Shown: one piece after another, positions 12,610 to 24,898 of the stretch
How positions within the stretch are numbered: position 1 is the first letter of the stretch
How the letters are laid out: each line of letters begins with the position of its first letter
Origin: Trema orientale
Taxonomy: Eukaryota; Streptophyta; Magnoliopsida; Rosales; Cannabaceae
DNA length: 64,000 nucleotides
NCBI GenBank assembly: GCA_002914845.1
Contig: JXTC01000046.1
Coordinates: 951,496-1,015,495, forward strand
Direction: 5' to 3'
Notes under the pieces: generated by a model
The model's database searches: none
What the model was told of the DNA's origin: nothing
The model's input: only the letters and a program-made list of their open reading frames with translations
Position numbers and translations under genes: made by a program

Positions 12610-13383
12610 TTAAAATTTAAAGAATTATCATGAATATGGGGACTACAATTAAATTTTCATAAGTTTTGCTTTTCATCTTATCCTAATAATTATCTATATT
12701 TTCTAATATCTTATTTCTTTTTTTTTTTTTGCATGAGGATTATTCTGTCTCTATTTACGTGATTCCCATATTGGAGTTCAAGAGCCAAGAACTGGAGCTT
12801 ATTATCTCATCAACGTTAAAGTTTGATAAGTTCATTTTTTTCAAGAAGGTCTCTCAATAACATCACAGGCTCTTGCAAAAGAACTATCATTGGCAAGTAA
12901 TCTGAGTATAGCGACTAAAGCTTCACAGAAATTTTTCTCAATAATACATAAGCCTATTGCTCATATGCAATGTATTCCTTTTCCTTTTTAGAGATTTTTC
13001 TTACTGGGTTTTGCTCTATTAACGTTTTAATGAGGCGTTGCTTGGGTTGGGCCAATCTAGTAGAAATATTTCAGTATCTCTATGGAACCCGACTAGAGCT
13101 AGCAACCCGTTATTCCAAGTTTGCCTACAGTCCACATCAGCCGTTTCTCATGGATTGGAAATATATTAGATTATCTTATAAGTGGGTGCCAACCTAGTTG
13201 AGATGTGCCTGTAAGATAATGATATTTCATCTATACTCAGATGTTCATCTAGAAGAAGAAATTCTTCCTCCATCAATTCGGTGCTTCCAAGACATTTTGA
13301 AGACCATAATGAAGAAAATTCACAGCAATGAGCTCTAGCGAATAGTCACATTCACTATAACTCAGGAGACTTAATGTTTTAGG
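12610..13383 (+). other. Non-coding 3' part of the Tat element
   Basis: Between integrase and the right LTR. The open frame at 12970-13197 has no recognisable motif and lies within the untranslated tail, so it is not called a gene. Confidence 0.5.
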
Positions 13384-14453
13384 GTGTGACAAAAATTTTA
13401 AAATTAGTTACTAACTAAAATATTAAGTCACAAAAATATGACAAGTTTAAATTAAATAAATGCTATAATTATTTTATTTTATTTTATTTTATGCGAGCCA
13501 TATGTCTGGCCATAGGAGAATTCTTCTCCATATACATCTGATAGTGAGGAAAATAAGGTGTCCATAATTTGTTTTTTACACAGTGGAATGTCCATAGTTC
13601 TTTCAAGGAGCTACCTATATAAAGGCCTTTGCACACCTCTGTAAGGGGAATGAAAAATATACGGAGTTTTTTCTCACTTTGATTCTTTCTCTCTCAATCA
13701 AAGAAATTTTGCATACATCACATCCTCTCTCATTCTTTCTGTTATCAAATCACCTCATTTTTTTTTTCTTTCTTTGATCCAACGAAGAGATAGAAGCTCA
13801 TTATCTTTCATAGGAATTCATACTTAATTATCAATCTGACCATAAACTTCACGAACACATACTTCATATATATATATATATAAACCCATCCTACCCACTC
13901 AACTATATTATACTATTATTTTTATTATTACTATTAAACTATTCCTATTACTACTAAGAATCCACTACCATCAATCCTATAAAAAAAGTCATCTTATTTA
14001 TATTGTAATATTCTATTATTAATAATATTATTATTATTATTACTTCTACTAATATTACTACTATTATAGATTTTGGAATACTGAGCTACTCACCCCATTA
14101 TTTACTTTTGCTCAATATATCTGTAGTGTGCTAACAAATTATACTATGCTAACATAATTACTAACATTTAATTTCTGCACTTTAAATACTCGCAGACCTA
14201 TGAGGGTGAGTTGTATTAGTACGCTGAGTTGTGTAATGTGACCGCACTATTTACAATCTCCCATGTTATTTTCAGTACTTTAATTTCTGTAGATCCGTGA
14301 GGCTAAGTTGCTTATTAAGACAAGTTGTATAATGCGACTGCTTATTATATAACACCCCATGTATACAAGTTGTATAACCCACAAAGTTTTTTATAATTAA
14401 TCATTATTATGCCAAATTTTTCTTTTGCAGAAATAGCACCCTTCTCCCGAGGA
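13384..14453 (+). repeat. Right LTR of the Tat element
   Basis: It begins TGTGACAAAAATTTT and contains a promoter-like stretch with the TATA box CTATATAAAGGCC (about 13615-13627), followed by a CT-rich transcribed leader. It then matches the left LTR from CGAAGAGATAGAAGC to CACCCTTCTCCCGAG. The exact outer edge is uncertain because no clean target duplication was found. Confidence 0.65.
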
Positions 14454-17040
14454 AAAGGTTTAAGGAATTTTAGTTATTAAGAATTCCTATTGGCTTTGTT
14501 AGTACAAAAAAAAGTATTGATAGATAAGTTTTAAAAGCAATGTGGAGTGATGAGTAAATAAGTACTAAAAGCTATCTAACTTTCGATATTTCAATTACTT
14601 AAAGTTATAGTAAGTTCACATTCACACGTTCACATTATATTGATGGAAGGTTCGTTTAAGTTTTATAAGTGATGATCACACCTTTTGCTCAGAGTTTGAG
14701 GTATTCCTAAGAAAGAGTGATTATATTAAAATTTTTTAATTAGAAAATTCGAGGTTTTAAAGTTTAGATGACTAAACTTCCTTTAAGAGGGGGAGAATGT
14801 GACGACCTGTACTAAAAAAAGAGATCTATTTATATAATATAAAGAATATAAGGATAAATAAAAAGTCTAATTAGCCTTTACCTACAATTGTTTATTAAGG
14901 GTCAATTTGGTAATTCAATTGGAGATATTTTAAGAAACCCTAAGAGTTTAATAATCTGCTCAGTTTTATATATACACTCTATGGGAAAGGCAGAGAGGCA
15001 ACCACATAGTATCAAGAAAGAAGGAGAAGCAAGAAGAGGATTCAATTCATTTGAATTTTAAGATAATTAACGAAGGAGAAGCAAGAAGAAGATTCAATTC
15101 ATTTGAATTTTTAGATAATTAACTATAATTTATTGAGTCTACATGTACTAATTAAATTTTAAGGGATTGGAATTGCATATCTAGGGTTAGGATTTTAATT
15201 TGCCATAAATAATTTATAAACTATTGGGATAAATCTGATGTAAGATAAAGTCTATTAATTTTAAAATTCAAACAAGATAAATTTTATGTGATCTGGATGT
15301 GTAGATTAAAAGTTATGAATTTTTGAGTTTTGGGCTAAGATATAAAAACGCGGTAGAAGTTTTGACTAGATTTTCGGGGAACTTTACTAGTCTGATTGGG
15401 TCATATTTGGTATGATTGGAAAGTTATCGAATAAGATTTCCAACATTATATAATTTTTAAAAAACGGACTTATATTCAGAGAGTTATAACCATTTAAAAT
15501 AAGACTATAAATCTGAAAAAAATCTGAAACTTTTGACACTTTTAGTAAAACGTGATAGCAGTTTTTCGGGCTTTATGGGACTCACTTATAGACCCCATAG
15601 CCACATTCTTGATACTTTAAGGACCCCATGACTAATAGAACAGGTCTTCTAAGTTTGATGATTTTTGGAGTACGTTAGAATTGTTATAATTAGTGAGAAA
15701 TTAACATTATTGGGAATAGCTATGGAGTTAATTATAGAAGATACATGTGCAACAAGTAGTCAATATTTTCGATGTAATTAGATTATGATTTTATTGTTGT
15801 GATATTTATATATGATTTGTATAGTAACAGGTATTTGAAAGATTATGTTGATTATTTTGGTTAAATAGGCAAGGCGAATGAGGTAAGTAACCTTTGATCT
15901 TTTCTAGTAATTTTTCTGTGTCATGAAATTAAATACTTAATTGTTTCTAATAAATTCATATTTATCAAATATTTTCTTAGAAAATATGATTTTAAGAAAA
16001 AAATATGGTTTTGGCAAATAAAATTTTTATTGAAAGAAAATTGTTTTACTAAATATGATTATTTTTATAAAATAAATAATGAGTTGATCTAGTTATTATT
16101 TTTGTACCAAAATATGGATCAAGTTTATGAAATTATTTTTGAATATTGCTACATAGATTATTTTGGAATGAGATGAAAGAAAAATTATTTATGTTTCTTT
16201 ATTGTAAATAAGTGTATTGATACTCTCTTCAGTGACTATGCACGTGGTCCCAATCCACAGGGTTATTTGTGGACAATACTGACCTAGCTGTAGGGTTAAA
16301 TGTAGTAAATTCGGACCTGGCTACAGGATTATTTGTAGAAGATTCAGACCTAATCACAGGGGTTAAATGTGGCCATAGTCGCCGAAAACTATGGAGAAGT
16401 ATAATTGAAATTGTTATTGATTAAAATAGATTCGTAAAGACATATTTGGAAATTTATTACTTATTTTTGTCATATTATTTACTAAACTACTTGATTTGAA
16501 TATTTTTAAAAGTATTGATTTCTGAAACCAAATTTGTTCTGAAAAATATTTGTTAATGATTTTAGGTTACATATGCTTAATCCAACTAGTTAAGGAACTG
16601 GTTACTTATTGGGTTTCTAGCTTAACTTTTAATTTTTCTCTTCCAGGTTTTAAAGATCATCAGTTAAAAGGTTCACTAAAGAGAACTTGTGTAAATAATT
16701 GGGATGCATTTGAGTTTATAAGTAAAAGAGGAAAGTTATTCATTTTTATTGGGAAAACATAGAAAGGTCAATTAGTATAAACTTATAAGATTATAGTATA
16801 TATTTTGTATAGTTGATTTTTAATATTTGGAGACCTAATAGAATTATTGAGTTAAGTTGCATACGATTTATTAGTATTTATTGGAGTTTAATTATTCTTT
16901 ATTTTTGTGGTTTGTAGATAGATGCTTTGCATATTTATAAGACTTTGCCTTATAGGTATGCGGCATACGTCTTCGGAAGTGTGGCATGAGACATTAGCCA
17001 ACTTCCAAACATAGGAAAAATTAAGGTATACACGTAGGAG
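14454..17040 (+). mobile_element. 3' end of a second Ty3/gypsy element (fossil)
   Basis: The word AAGAGGGGGAGAA (polypurine tract) is followed at 14798 by TGTGACGACCTGT, the typical start of a 3' LTR in Tekay/Del-like gypsy elements. The following roughly 2 kb have the look of their long LTRs, including four diverged copies of a GACC...CACAGGGTTATTTGTGG-like unit at about 16240-16390. No 5' partner LTR was identified, so only the 3' end is called. It is broken and old. Confidence 0.5.
15020..15123. repeat. 52-bp tandem duplication
   Basis: Two near-identical adjacent copies starting GAAGGAGAAGCAAGAAGA, within the gypsy LTR-like region. Confidence 0.85.
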
Positions 17041-17306
17041 AGAGAATGTGTGAGAAGCAGAGAAAGAGGCAGTGGAGGACAGAGAGAGAGAGAGAGAGAA
17101 GAGATCTATAAAGTAGAGAGAGAATTCAATTTTGTCTTTTTTGCTTCATCGTTTTGCTTTTTTAAAAGAATAAAAAACAAAAACTCAATAAAAAATAAAT
17201 ATCCAATTCTCATAATTTCTTTAAAAAAGCGTCATTTTTCTTATGATATTTTACAAAATAACGATATTAATTATATTACGTAGTTCTTGGATGGAAATAT
17301 AAGAAA

Positions 17307-17830
17307 TTGTTTCCTCCCGCTACATTAAAAACATATTCTCACCAAGTGTTTTTCACTTTAAAAATAAAAAAAGTGTTTACAAATGTTTATTAATCCATAA
17401 TAAAAGAAAGAGTTAAGTAAAACAATTACCACTTTTTAAAAATATTTAACTAAATTTACCACCACTATTAAAAACATAAAAAACTGTTTCCTCCCACTAC
17501 ATTAAAACATATTCTCACCAAGTGTTTTTCACTTTAAAAATAAAAAAGGTATTTACAAATGTTTATGGGGATGGCTACGGTAGGGGCGTCCCTACGTAGG
17601 GTCATGCCTTAATTATCGTTGGATGGGAATCTGTGGGGAATAACGGGAATCTGTAGAGAATCTATTTATATACAGATTCCCATCCAACGGTGAATAGACA
17701 GGGCCCTACGTAGGGGTGCCCCTACTGTAGACGCGCCCAATGTTTATTAATCCATAATAAAAGAAAAGGTTAAGTAAGACAATTACCACTTTTTTCAAAT
17801 GTTTAACTAAATTTACCACCACTATTAGAT
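17307..17830. repeat. Tandemly duplicated ~180-bp block
   Basis: The block starting TTTCCTCCCGCTACATT at about 17310 recurs at about 17487 (TTTCCTCCCACTACATT). Both continue through CACCAAGTGTTTTTCAC, TTATTAATCCATAATAAAAG and AAATTTACCACCACTATTA. The second copy is interrupted by the MITE at 17566-17738; the first copy preserves the uninterrupted sequence. Confidence 0.85.
17566..17738. mobile_element. 173-bp foldback MITE with 8-bp target duplication
   Basis: Flanked on both sides by AATGTTTA (17558-17565 and 17739-17746). The terminal inverted repeats are about 35 bp (GGCTACGGTAGGGGCGTCCC and its diverged complement). An inner perfect inverted pair, CGTTGGATGGGAATCTGT/ACAGATTCCCATCCAACG, makes the whole element a long hairpin. 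An 8-bp duplication fits hAT-type transposition. The tandem copy upstream reads AATGTTTATTAATCC without the insert. Confidence 0.8.
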
Positions 17831-17852
17831 TCTACTACTTTTGGGAGAGAAT

Positions 17853-18155
17853 TAGTCAAGAATCTGTCAAGAATTCATCAAGAATCTATCAAGAATCCAT
17901 CAAGAATCTGTCAAGATTACCACTAATGTTAAGAATCTATCAAGAATCGCCAAGAATCCATCAAGATTATTAAGAATCCGTCAAGAATTCATCAAGAACT
18001 CGTCAAGATCACCGCCAATGTCAAAAATTCATCAGGATCGTCAAGAATCCGTCAAAAATTTATCAAGAATTCATCAAGATCGCCGCTGACGTCAATAATC
18101 GTTCAAGAATCCGTCAAGATCATTAAGAATTCGTCAAGAATTCATTAAGAATTCA
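17853..18155. repeat. TCAAGAAT minisatellite
   Basis: About 25 imperfect copies of an 11-12 bp unit of the form RTCAAGAATYY, mixed with interspersed words such as ATCGCCGCTGACG. No coding frame crosses it. Confidence 0.85.
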
Positions 18156-18259
18156 TTTTAAAAAAGTGATATGGTGGTAGATTTAATTAATGAGGAAAAA
18201 AAAGTGGTATACAGCTAATTTATTCTAAAAGAAATATAAAAAGAAAGGCTTCGAGGAGG

Positions 18260-18690
18260 AAAAAGAATGAATTAAAAAAAGGGTTTCTAACACTTTGACC
18301 TATAAAAATAAAAAAGAATTACAAAAATACGGATATCATTTTTTTCCAATTTCTGTACAGTTTTTATTAGAAAAATATCACTTTTTAAAAAGTTTTTAGA
18401 AAAATATCATTTTCAAAATGGTTACTAGTCATTAGTTTCTGAAAACTGGTTACCGGTAATCAGTTATATACTAGTTATAAATACTTTTAGTTACTAGTTA
18501 CCAGAACTCGAAAACTGATTTCTGATTACTAGTTACTGTTTTAAAAAATGGCACTTTTCTAAATATTTTTAAAAAATGGTACTTTCTTATAAAAACCGTA
18601 CTAGATCTACAAAAACCAGAGCCTATCGTGTATATATATATATATATTTTTTAAAATACCATACAAGGCCTAATTTTCACTTAAAAAATT
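18260..18690. repeat. Dispersed repeat, copy A
   Basis: It matches 41100-41530 in the same orientation: GTTTCTAACACTTTGACCTA, then AAAAAAGAATTACAAAA, a block of ACTAGTTACCAG-type words, and GGCCTAATTTTC at the end. It has no coding capacity. Family unknown. Confidence 0.7.
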
Positions 18691-18699
18691 TGAGTTAAT

Positions 18700-19150
18700 A
18701 AGATTTGGGGTATATTGTTAAACTATGTGAAATATTCCTAAAATTTGTGCCCCAAACAGGTAAGTAAACATGTGAATAGAAACGAAAAAAAAAAAAAACC
18801 TTCCTAATTTATATCCCTTTTACGGATCATTAAGGATTAGTAAACAAGACTTAATTTCTTTTTCTCTAAATATTTTAGCTTTTATGAAGTGAAAAAAAAC
18901 TTCCTACTTGATGATCATACAATGTGTCATGTCACTCTTTGACACAAGATATATAGTGGCCCCTTTTCCATTTATTGAAACAACTTAGATTCTTTCTTGT
19001 AAATTCAAAAATAAAATAAAAATTGAAATAATTATTAAACTTGTCAATATAGGAAATGCAACTCCAACTCTAAGAAATATGCATGACTTAAGGGGAAAAA
19101 ATAAAAGATAATGAAAAGCCAAACTAATACCCAAAACAAAATTTAAAAGA
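18700..19150. other. Intergenic and 3' flank of the first F-box gene
   Basis: Non-coding. The part at about 19015-19090 (AATTATTAAACTTGTCAA, CTCTAAGAAATATG) is similar to 28176-28235. This places the downstream edge of the duplicated F-box segment at about 18.9-19.0 kb and 28.1 kb. Confidence 0.6.
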
Positions 19151-20513
19151 AATAAATAAAAACCAAATTAATGCATGTTGGGTAGCGGTACAAGCCAAAT
19201 TGGAGGTCGTTTGAATATCCTTGGAAATGCAGATGAGTCCAAATTGTAATGTAGCTTATAGCTCTTACTTTCGAGACTATATACTCCCAAATCACACGAT
19301 ATGTTCGTATTAGTTCGGAGTCCAACTTCATCATGAGTAAATTTGTTTGACATCCACTGAAGTTAGAAGCCAAGATAGATATACCTGAATTGTCACCAAT
19401 AAATAAAGCAACATTACCAAGGCTTTTTATTTCAATCCACCTTGCTCCATCAATATCTAGTTTGAAAACTCTTTACATTTTTGTATTTCGATCTTTATCA
19501 TATGCCCAAAGATCAATATACCTCTCAACGAGCAATAACTCTCCATATGATTCCACGAGATATCTCCTAACAGTTGTATGGAGCGCTATTTCAATACTAG
19601 GTACGTACAACCAACTTTATTGTTCCATTGAATGGATCAAATGACATAAGATTGCCCTTGTTATTTATGGCATAAAATTGATTCTTGTAGTGCACCATGT
19701 CTGTAAATCCACGATATTGATCCGTAATTTTTCTCCCCATTGTGTCTTTCCCATATCTAATACAAGCCAATTGGGATAATGAACCATATATCACAACAAT
19801 GGTGCAATCATCTGGATTTGTGAATGAGTAAGCTGTAATTAAATTTTTCTTGACATGATAATCGCTACCTTGAACTAAATACGGATATTCTTCTGGATCA
19901 ATACCTTCTGGAGGAGGATCATTTTCTGGATCAAGACCAGCTTCTAGTGGAAAAACAGATGGAAGGAGAACACTTGTATTTGAATCACTAATATCCCCCT
20001 CGGCTATAAAATAAGGTTTGTGAAGTTTTACTGTGTGATCTTTATTCGCAATAACCAACCATCTTTGTGAAGAACCACTGAAATATTTATCATATAATAA
20101 AGATACCTTCAGCATTAGAAATTTATTATCAAAGACATTGTATATGCTCCATGTATGCTCTTGTTCACTAGGAACTAAAAGCATTAGGACTTGATGGTGG
20201 AGTAACATTTTGTTTGGTATTGTTGTTTTGTCTATTGTTATTGAATGCCACGAAATACAAACAGCACTGAATCAGAAAAAATCTATGAACAACTCAAATT
20301 TCTCCAAAATTGAGTCTAAAAGGTGCTTTAGAAGGCCTGCCCAATCTACAACGAAACATGAAGTATGAGAAAAATTATAAAGCGTTACCATTCCCCCTCG
20401 CCCCAAAAAAAAAAAGGAAGATTAAATAGCTTGAATTTTTCATTTTAGTTTTGAAATCAGTCCTAAATTAATCGCAAGAAAAATATTATCATGAATGTCT
20501 ATGATAATATATA

Positions 20514-20691
20514 GGCTGCACAAAAATATAGAAACCTGACTCGACCAAAATACTCAACCGACTTGAACCGAGATTTCGAGTCCAAATAGCCTACCTGATT
20601 TTTTGAGTAAAACCCAACCGAATCGAAGTGTTTTCGGTTCGAGTACAGGTACAATTTTTTGGGGTTCGAGCCTGAACCTGAACCCTCGGAA

Positions 20692-20722
<31 letters not shown>

Positions 20723-20915
20723 CTCGGGAAAGCCTAGTCGACTGTGTTTCAACCTAAACTTAAAAATCTAGTTTTCTTCTAACTCTCACTACATTTTTTT
20801 TTTTTCTGGAATACCAGACCCGAAATCCAAAAACTTGATCCCTTTCAGTTCGGTTACGATTACCAAGTTCTATGTACCCGAACCTAAATACTTGAAAAAC
20901 TGCTATACATCTAAT
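20514..20915. mobile_element. hAT-like non-autonomous insertion in the intron
   Basis: A block absent from the matching intron of the second F-box copy. It starts near TATAGGCTGCACAAAAATAT and ends near CTGCTATACATCTA. It is filled with CGAACCGAA/CTCGAACC-type words, as in the GC-richer ends of small plant hAT elements, and holds a poly(A) tract at about 20691-20717. A clear target duplication was not found. Confidence 0.4.
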
Positions 20916-20929
20916 GCAATCCTCCTAAA

Positions 20930-22750
20930 CTGCTACTCAACCGAATGACCTCTACATTATTTGATTTCCTTGCAAGATAAAAAAGTAGATACAGTTGCAA
21001 GATAAAAAAGTAGATACAAGATAAGGAAAATAAAATTATCATAAAATCTTAATGGGACTCGTGCATGTTCATAAATATAGCAGAATTCTTAATATAACAA
21101 ATAAACCATACACATAAAAATATTCTAAAGCGTGCTTTTAACTAATTGTGTACCTTCGAAGAAAACAAATATTTAAATAAATCTGTGCTAAAGAAACAAC
21201 TAAAAATAATGAATAAAATTTTCACCATTTAATGGGTCGATGAATAAATCAATATATTATCGATCTACATTCACAACAATGTGTGGCGGAACTACTAAGC
21301 GGAACCAGTAGTTGATGGGGCAAATGCCCTCCCAAATTTTTGGGTACTTTTTGACTTTTATGTAAAGTGCGTTAAAAATAATGAATTTGTTTGTCCCCTA
21401 AGATTTAAAATTTTAAACATGCGCCTAAATTTTCAAATAATTATAATTTTATATCTTATATTTTTCAGAATTAGATAATTATATATTTTTTTATATCTTA
21501 CATTTTGGTACTTGTTCAATTTATACTTTAAGTTTTGGTTATTATTAACATTAATCTTTAGATTTACAATGTGCAACAAATTTATATTATTTTTTGTTAA
21601 ATACCAATTTCGACCAATATATTTACCAAAATATACTTTAAAGTTTAAATATATAATTAAAAAGAAGTTCAAATTTAAAACTTATCTAAAATTGATAAAT
21701 ACGATTATAAACAATGCTCAATATTTATAGCTTTTGGCTTTTTTAAACTATTTTTTTAACATTTATTCTTTCAACTATTAATTTAAATTAGTTTTAAATC
21801 TAAATTAAGTATTAATATATATATCCTTAAAGTTTAAAACGATGTTTTGAAAAACATAATGGTCAAAATTAGTGTACCAAAACATAAAATACAAACTCAA
21901 CAAATAGTCAAAACACAAAATATAAAAATGTAATTTAACCCTTTCAAAATTGATACACATACCTCAATTTAAACCGTAAACCTTAGGACATAATTCGGTC
22001 CAAACTCTAAATGTTTATGTGTTGTTTTCATGGATATAACCTTTTAAGGAAAAATTAATTAGAGTGTTTTCGAAAATACAAAACTGCTACAAAACTAATT
22101 TTCTTCATGGATAAAATTCTTTTAAAAATATATATTAGTTTATAATAGTTGTCTTTTTAAAAACTCCGATCAATCTAATACTATCTTCTAATTAAAACGT
22201 CTACTCACTCTTATTATCTCATTTATATTGCCTCAACTTAAAAGTTTCATACTTACAAACTCAAGAAATTAGTATTAACTAACAATGCCGCTTAAAATAA
22301 AAACTCATATATTTTGGGGGGAAAAAATCAAACATCAGTTGCAAACTTAAAAAATTCTTCTACGGTATTGACAATGAGAGTATATATTATACAATTACAT
22401 GATTCCATAGTATAATAACTCATCAAGTGTAATAATTGTAATAGAATACTTAAAATTTGTTCAAAGAAAATATTTTGTGCGTATGGCGTATGTATATCAT
22501 ATTTTTATTTAGTTCTACATATAATTCTGCCTTTATAACTCTTTGAATTAAAATCATGGCTCCGTCCTTCAAAAAAAAAAAAAAATCATGGCTCGGATTC
22601 CCGTAAAATTTTGATCTTTTTTGTACACAATATCACATTAAATAATCTCAATATTTGTTGATCGACATCGAAACAAACAATGGTACGGTATATAGAGAAA
22701 ATAATATATAAATAGTAATAGATACAAACAAAGCTGTAGAAAATTGTATA
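20930..22750 (-). other. First intron of F-box copy 1
   Basis: Non-coding AT-rich sequence. Parts at about 21040-21110 and 22595-22690 are similar to the intron of copy 2 (about 32740-32800 and 33530-33650), showing that the whole gene including its intron was duplicated. A patch of repeats at 21420-22000 (AAAATTTAAAC, TATAAAC words) is found only here. Confidence 0.6.
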
Positions 22751-23407
22751 TGAACGTACCTTGATCCATGCCTTCGAGGCGTATAGAGATAGTTTTCTCT
22801 TCCCTACTTTTCCGTTCCGTCTTTCCTTTGAATAATGTCTCCTAGTCTTGGGCTGTAGTGGATTCTAGACTATTTAAGAACTAAAATAAAAAGATATATA
22901 TAAAAAAAGAATAGGGTTTATTATTTTAATGACTTGTTTCTTAGTTCCATTGTAATTCATTAGGAAGCTGCTTTACTGATTACTCAAAATCAATGAGGAC
23001 TTACTTATTTGGTATTCCACAATTCTTACATTTCGGTCAATGGTTATCCAGTTGATTTGGATCATCAGGATTATTTATTTTTCTTTTTTTTTTTCTGTAG
23101 AAAAAAGACTTAAACTTCAATTCAACGTGAACAAAAACGAAATTTTATTTGACCAATGTTCAACAATTGTTTTCTTTAAATCGAACAAAATGTAGCAGGG
23201 AAAAAAGAACACAAACATTCCACTCTCTTTTGTTACTCAGCATCCAAATAGAGAGGGAAAAAAAGAGAAAAAACTACAAAACATAAAGGAATTAAAGAGA
23301 CTCGGATCAAAGAATTACTTTTGTATCTATAATCAAAGAGTCTAAGAGCACTAAGCAAGTATGACTTTATAGCAGTAAAAACACTTATCAAGGAAAAAAA
23401 AAGAGAG

Positions 23408-23470
23408 AATTACCTTTGAGGGAGAGAGAGAGAGAGTGATGGCCCAAGGAGAGGTTATGTTTCTGAATAT
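23408..23470 (-). promoter_or_regulatory. Probable 5' UTR exon and promoter edge, F-box copy 1
   Basis: On the minus strand, GGGCCATCACTCTC and a CT-rich tract end in CCTCAAAG with a possible splice donor GTAATTC. The equivalent of copy 2 (about 34228-34265) reads GGGCCGACTCTCTCTTGAG with donor GTGAAT. Conservation of the CT tract, the GGGCC word and the donor position supports an untranslated first exon (inference). Confidence 0.4.
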
Positions 23471-23744
23471 GAAAAAGGGGAAATGGACCACCGACTAGAC
23501 GTGGGAGGACGTAAAATGGAGATTATTTGGGTTGAAATTCCAAATCTTACAAAAGAGGTGCAATTCGATCTGCTTGCCACGTTTTTATTTAGTTAAAAAA
23601 AAAAAAAAAAAACTATGATCACTATGTAAAGTATTGGGGACCAACAATATGTTATTTATCCAAAATATTAATATTCACACCAAATTCCAATTTCTTTTTT
23701 CAAAAAAAACTACACAAATAGCCACTCAACATTAGAAGTAGGTG

Positions 23745-24240
23745 TAGTTATCATCGGGCTAAGCCTACGACTAAAGCTAGCAAAATAGGTTGGGCCCAAC
23801 AGACCGGGTTGGGTTTTATCTTAGCCCGGCACGTCGGGCTAGTGATTTTTTTAAAATTTTTTAAAACTTTTTTAAATAAATCAAAAAAATAACTTTTTCC
23901 TATACTTATAAATACCCATTCTTTCACTCTTTTTTTCACATTTTCAAGTTTCAACCTAGTTCTAAATAATTTCTTAAGATTTTTTTTTTTTATTTTTTTT
24001 TAATCAACTTTTCAACTAATATACTTATAGCTTATTTAATTATTTTAAAATTTTTATCAATTGAAAAAAAACACATAATGTATTATTTATTTTTCATAAA
24101 TTTTATTTTTAAATTTTTAATATTTTTAATTAATTATACATATAATATTTTTTTTAAAGAAGAAAAAGCAAACCAAGAACGGATCAGGCTGGACTCTTCT
24201 TTTAAATTTTCGGGCCAGACCTCCATTTCGCCACCTCTAC
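23745..24240. mobile_element. Non-autonomous hAT derivative
   Basis: The right end reads CGGGCCAGACCTCC then TTTCGCCACCTCTA, whose complement TAGAGGTGGCGAAA is the common end of plant BED-finger hAT elements and matches the start of the element at 34477. The left part is GGGCCCAACAGACCGGG and AGCCCGGCACGTCGGGC. The inner TATAAATACCC, CACTCTTTTTTTCAC and TTTTCAAG words match, inverted, the promoter region of the large hAT near 39560-39610. About 0.5 kb, no transposase. Target duplication not clear. Confidence 0.6.
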
Positions 24241-24721
24241 CTACAAGTACTAATTGAATGTGAAGAAAATTTTACTTTACTTACTGAATTTATTTTCCAT
24301 GATGAATAGTTTACTATAAATAATTAATTATTTAAATTAATTAATAATGTAGGCAACTTATAGTTTATAGGGTTTTTTTATAGAAAAAGGAAAATTCAAA
24401 ATTGTAACTTTCAGTAAATAAATAAATAAATAAAAATGACAAAAAAAAAATTCCATGTTAAGAAAATTTAACGCAAACACAAATTTTTTTTGAAAGAAAA
24501 AAGAGAAATTAAAAAAAAAAAAATTACACACGCGTCAGCATTCTGATGCGTGCTGACAACTTCACATGCATGGTCACTCTTAATTTCCTCAAACGTATAT
24601 GAGTCTTCTCCACCTCGTCTCAATCCCACTTGCTCTTCTGATCATCAAGCATCACATGCGCAATCTCTCTCTAATTTCCTCTAAAGTATACGCGGTCCCT
24701 CTACTCTGCCTGACTCCCTCT

Positions 24722-24736
24722 TACTATATATAGAGA
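24722..24736 (+). promoter_or_regulatory. TATA box of the zinc-finger-like gene
   Basis: TACTATATATAGAG lies 165-175 bases before the start codon at 24899. It is preceded by CT-rich DNA with repeated ACATGC/ACGCG words. It is a canonical plant TATA context, so a start of transcription near 24760 is plausible. Confidence 0.55.
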
Positions 24737-24898
24737 AACAAGACGATAAATAATTATTCCCTTCTATTCAATAATAATAATAATAATTCTTCTCCTTCTC
24801 CACACTCAGTATCACCTTTATTATAAATCTGATCATCATTACATTTCTTCTTCTCATTCCCTCATTTACGTCTATCTTCTTCATCAACCTCCACCGAT

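Larger units (their letters stand above)
5447..14453 (+). mobile_element. Ty3/gypsy LTR element, Tat lineage (fossil)
   Basis: A roughly 9-kb element in plus orientation. It has a partial left LTR (about 5447-6252), a primer-site-like word (GGCGACTCCGCTGAGG), an A-rich leader, gag, protease, RT, RNase H, a second archaeal-type RNase H, integrase, a 3' untranslated region with tandem repeats, and a right LTR (about 13384-14453). The domain order with two RNase H domains is diagnostic of the Tat clade (established knowledge). The two LTRs share several hundred bases with roughly 5-10% difference by eye plus indels, so the insertion is not recent. The left LTR lacks the U3 part seen in the right one. 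The element is clearly broken, with around ten or more breaks. Confidence 0.85.
19168..22769 (-). pseudogene. F-box/DUF295 protein, copy 1, decayed
   Basis: Exon 1 is only ATG GAT CAA G (22769-22760) followed by donor GTACGT. After a 2.4-kb intron, exon 2 starts at 20345 (acceptor TTGTAG) and reads DWAGLLKHLLDSILEKFE, the plant F-box start. The DUF295 beta-propeller-like region follows (VPSEQEHTWSIYNV, GSSQRWLVIANKD, VTLHKP-type block, RGFTDMVHYKNQFYAIN, RYLVESYGELLLVERY, then CDLGVYSLESKSYKLHYNLD). Such proteins are usually SCF ubiquitin-ligase adaptors. Disruptions seen: a TGA shortly after the F-box helix, a net +1 shift by a repeated GTAC near 19600, a TAA before RVFKLDIDGARWIEIKSL, and a ~10-bp loss near 19350. 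The length without these would be about 380 residues, normal for the family. A non-functional copy is most likely; sequencing error at all four sites is unlikely. Confidence 0.75.

Noticed and set aside
3600-17040. Pairing the LTR end at 3651-3774 with the LTR start at 14798 as one element split by the Tat insertion
   Set aside because: The two LTR sequences do not match each other, so common origin is not supported.
17855-18155. Regular TCAAGAAT repeats considered as a CRISPR-like array
   Set aside because: Units are directly adjacent and diverged, without unique spacers, in a plant nuclear context. It is a minisatellite.
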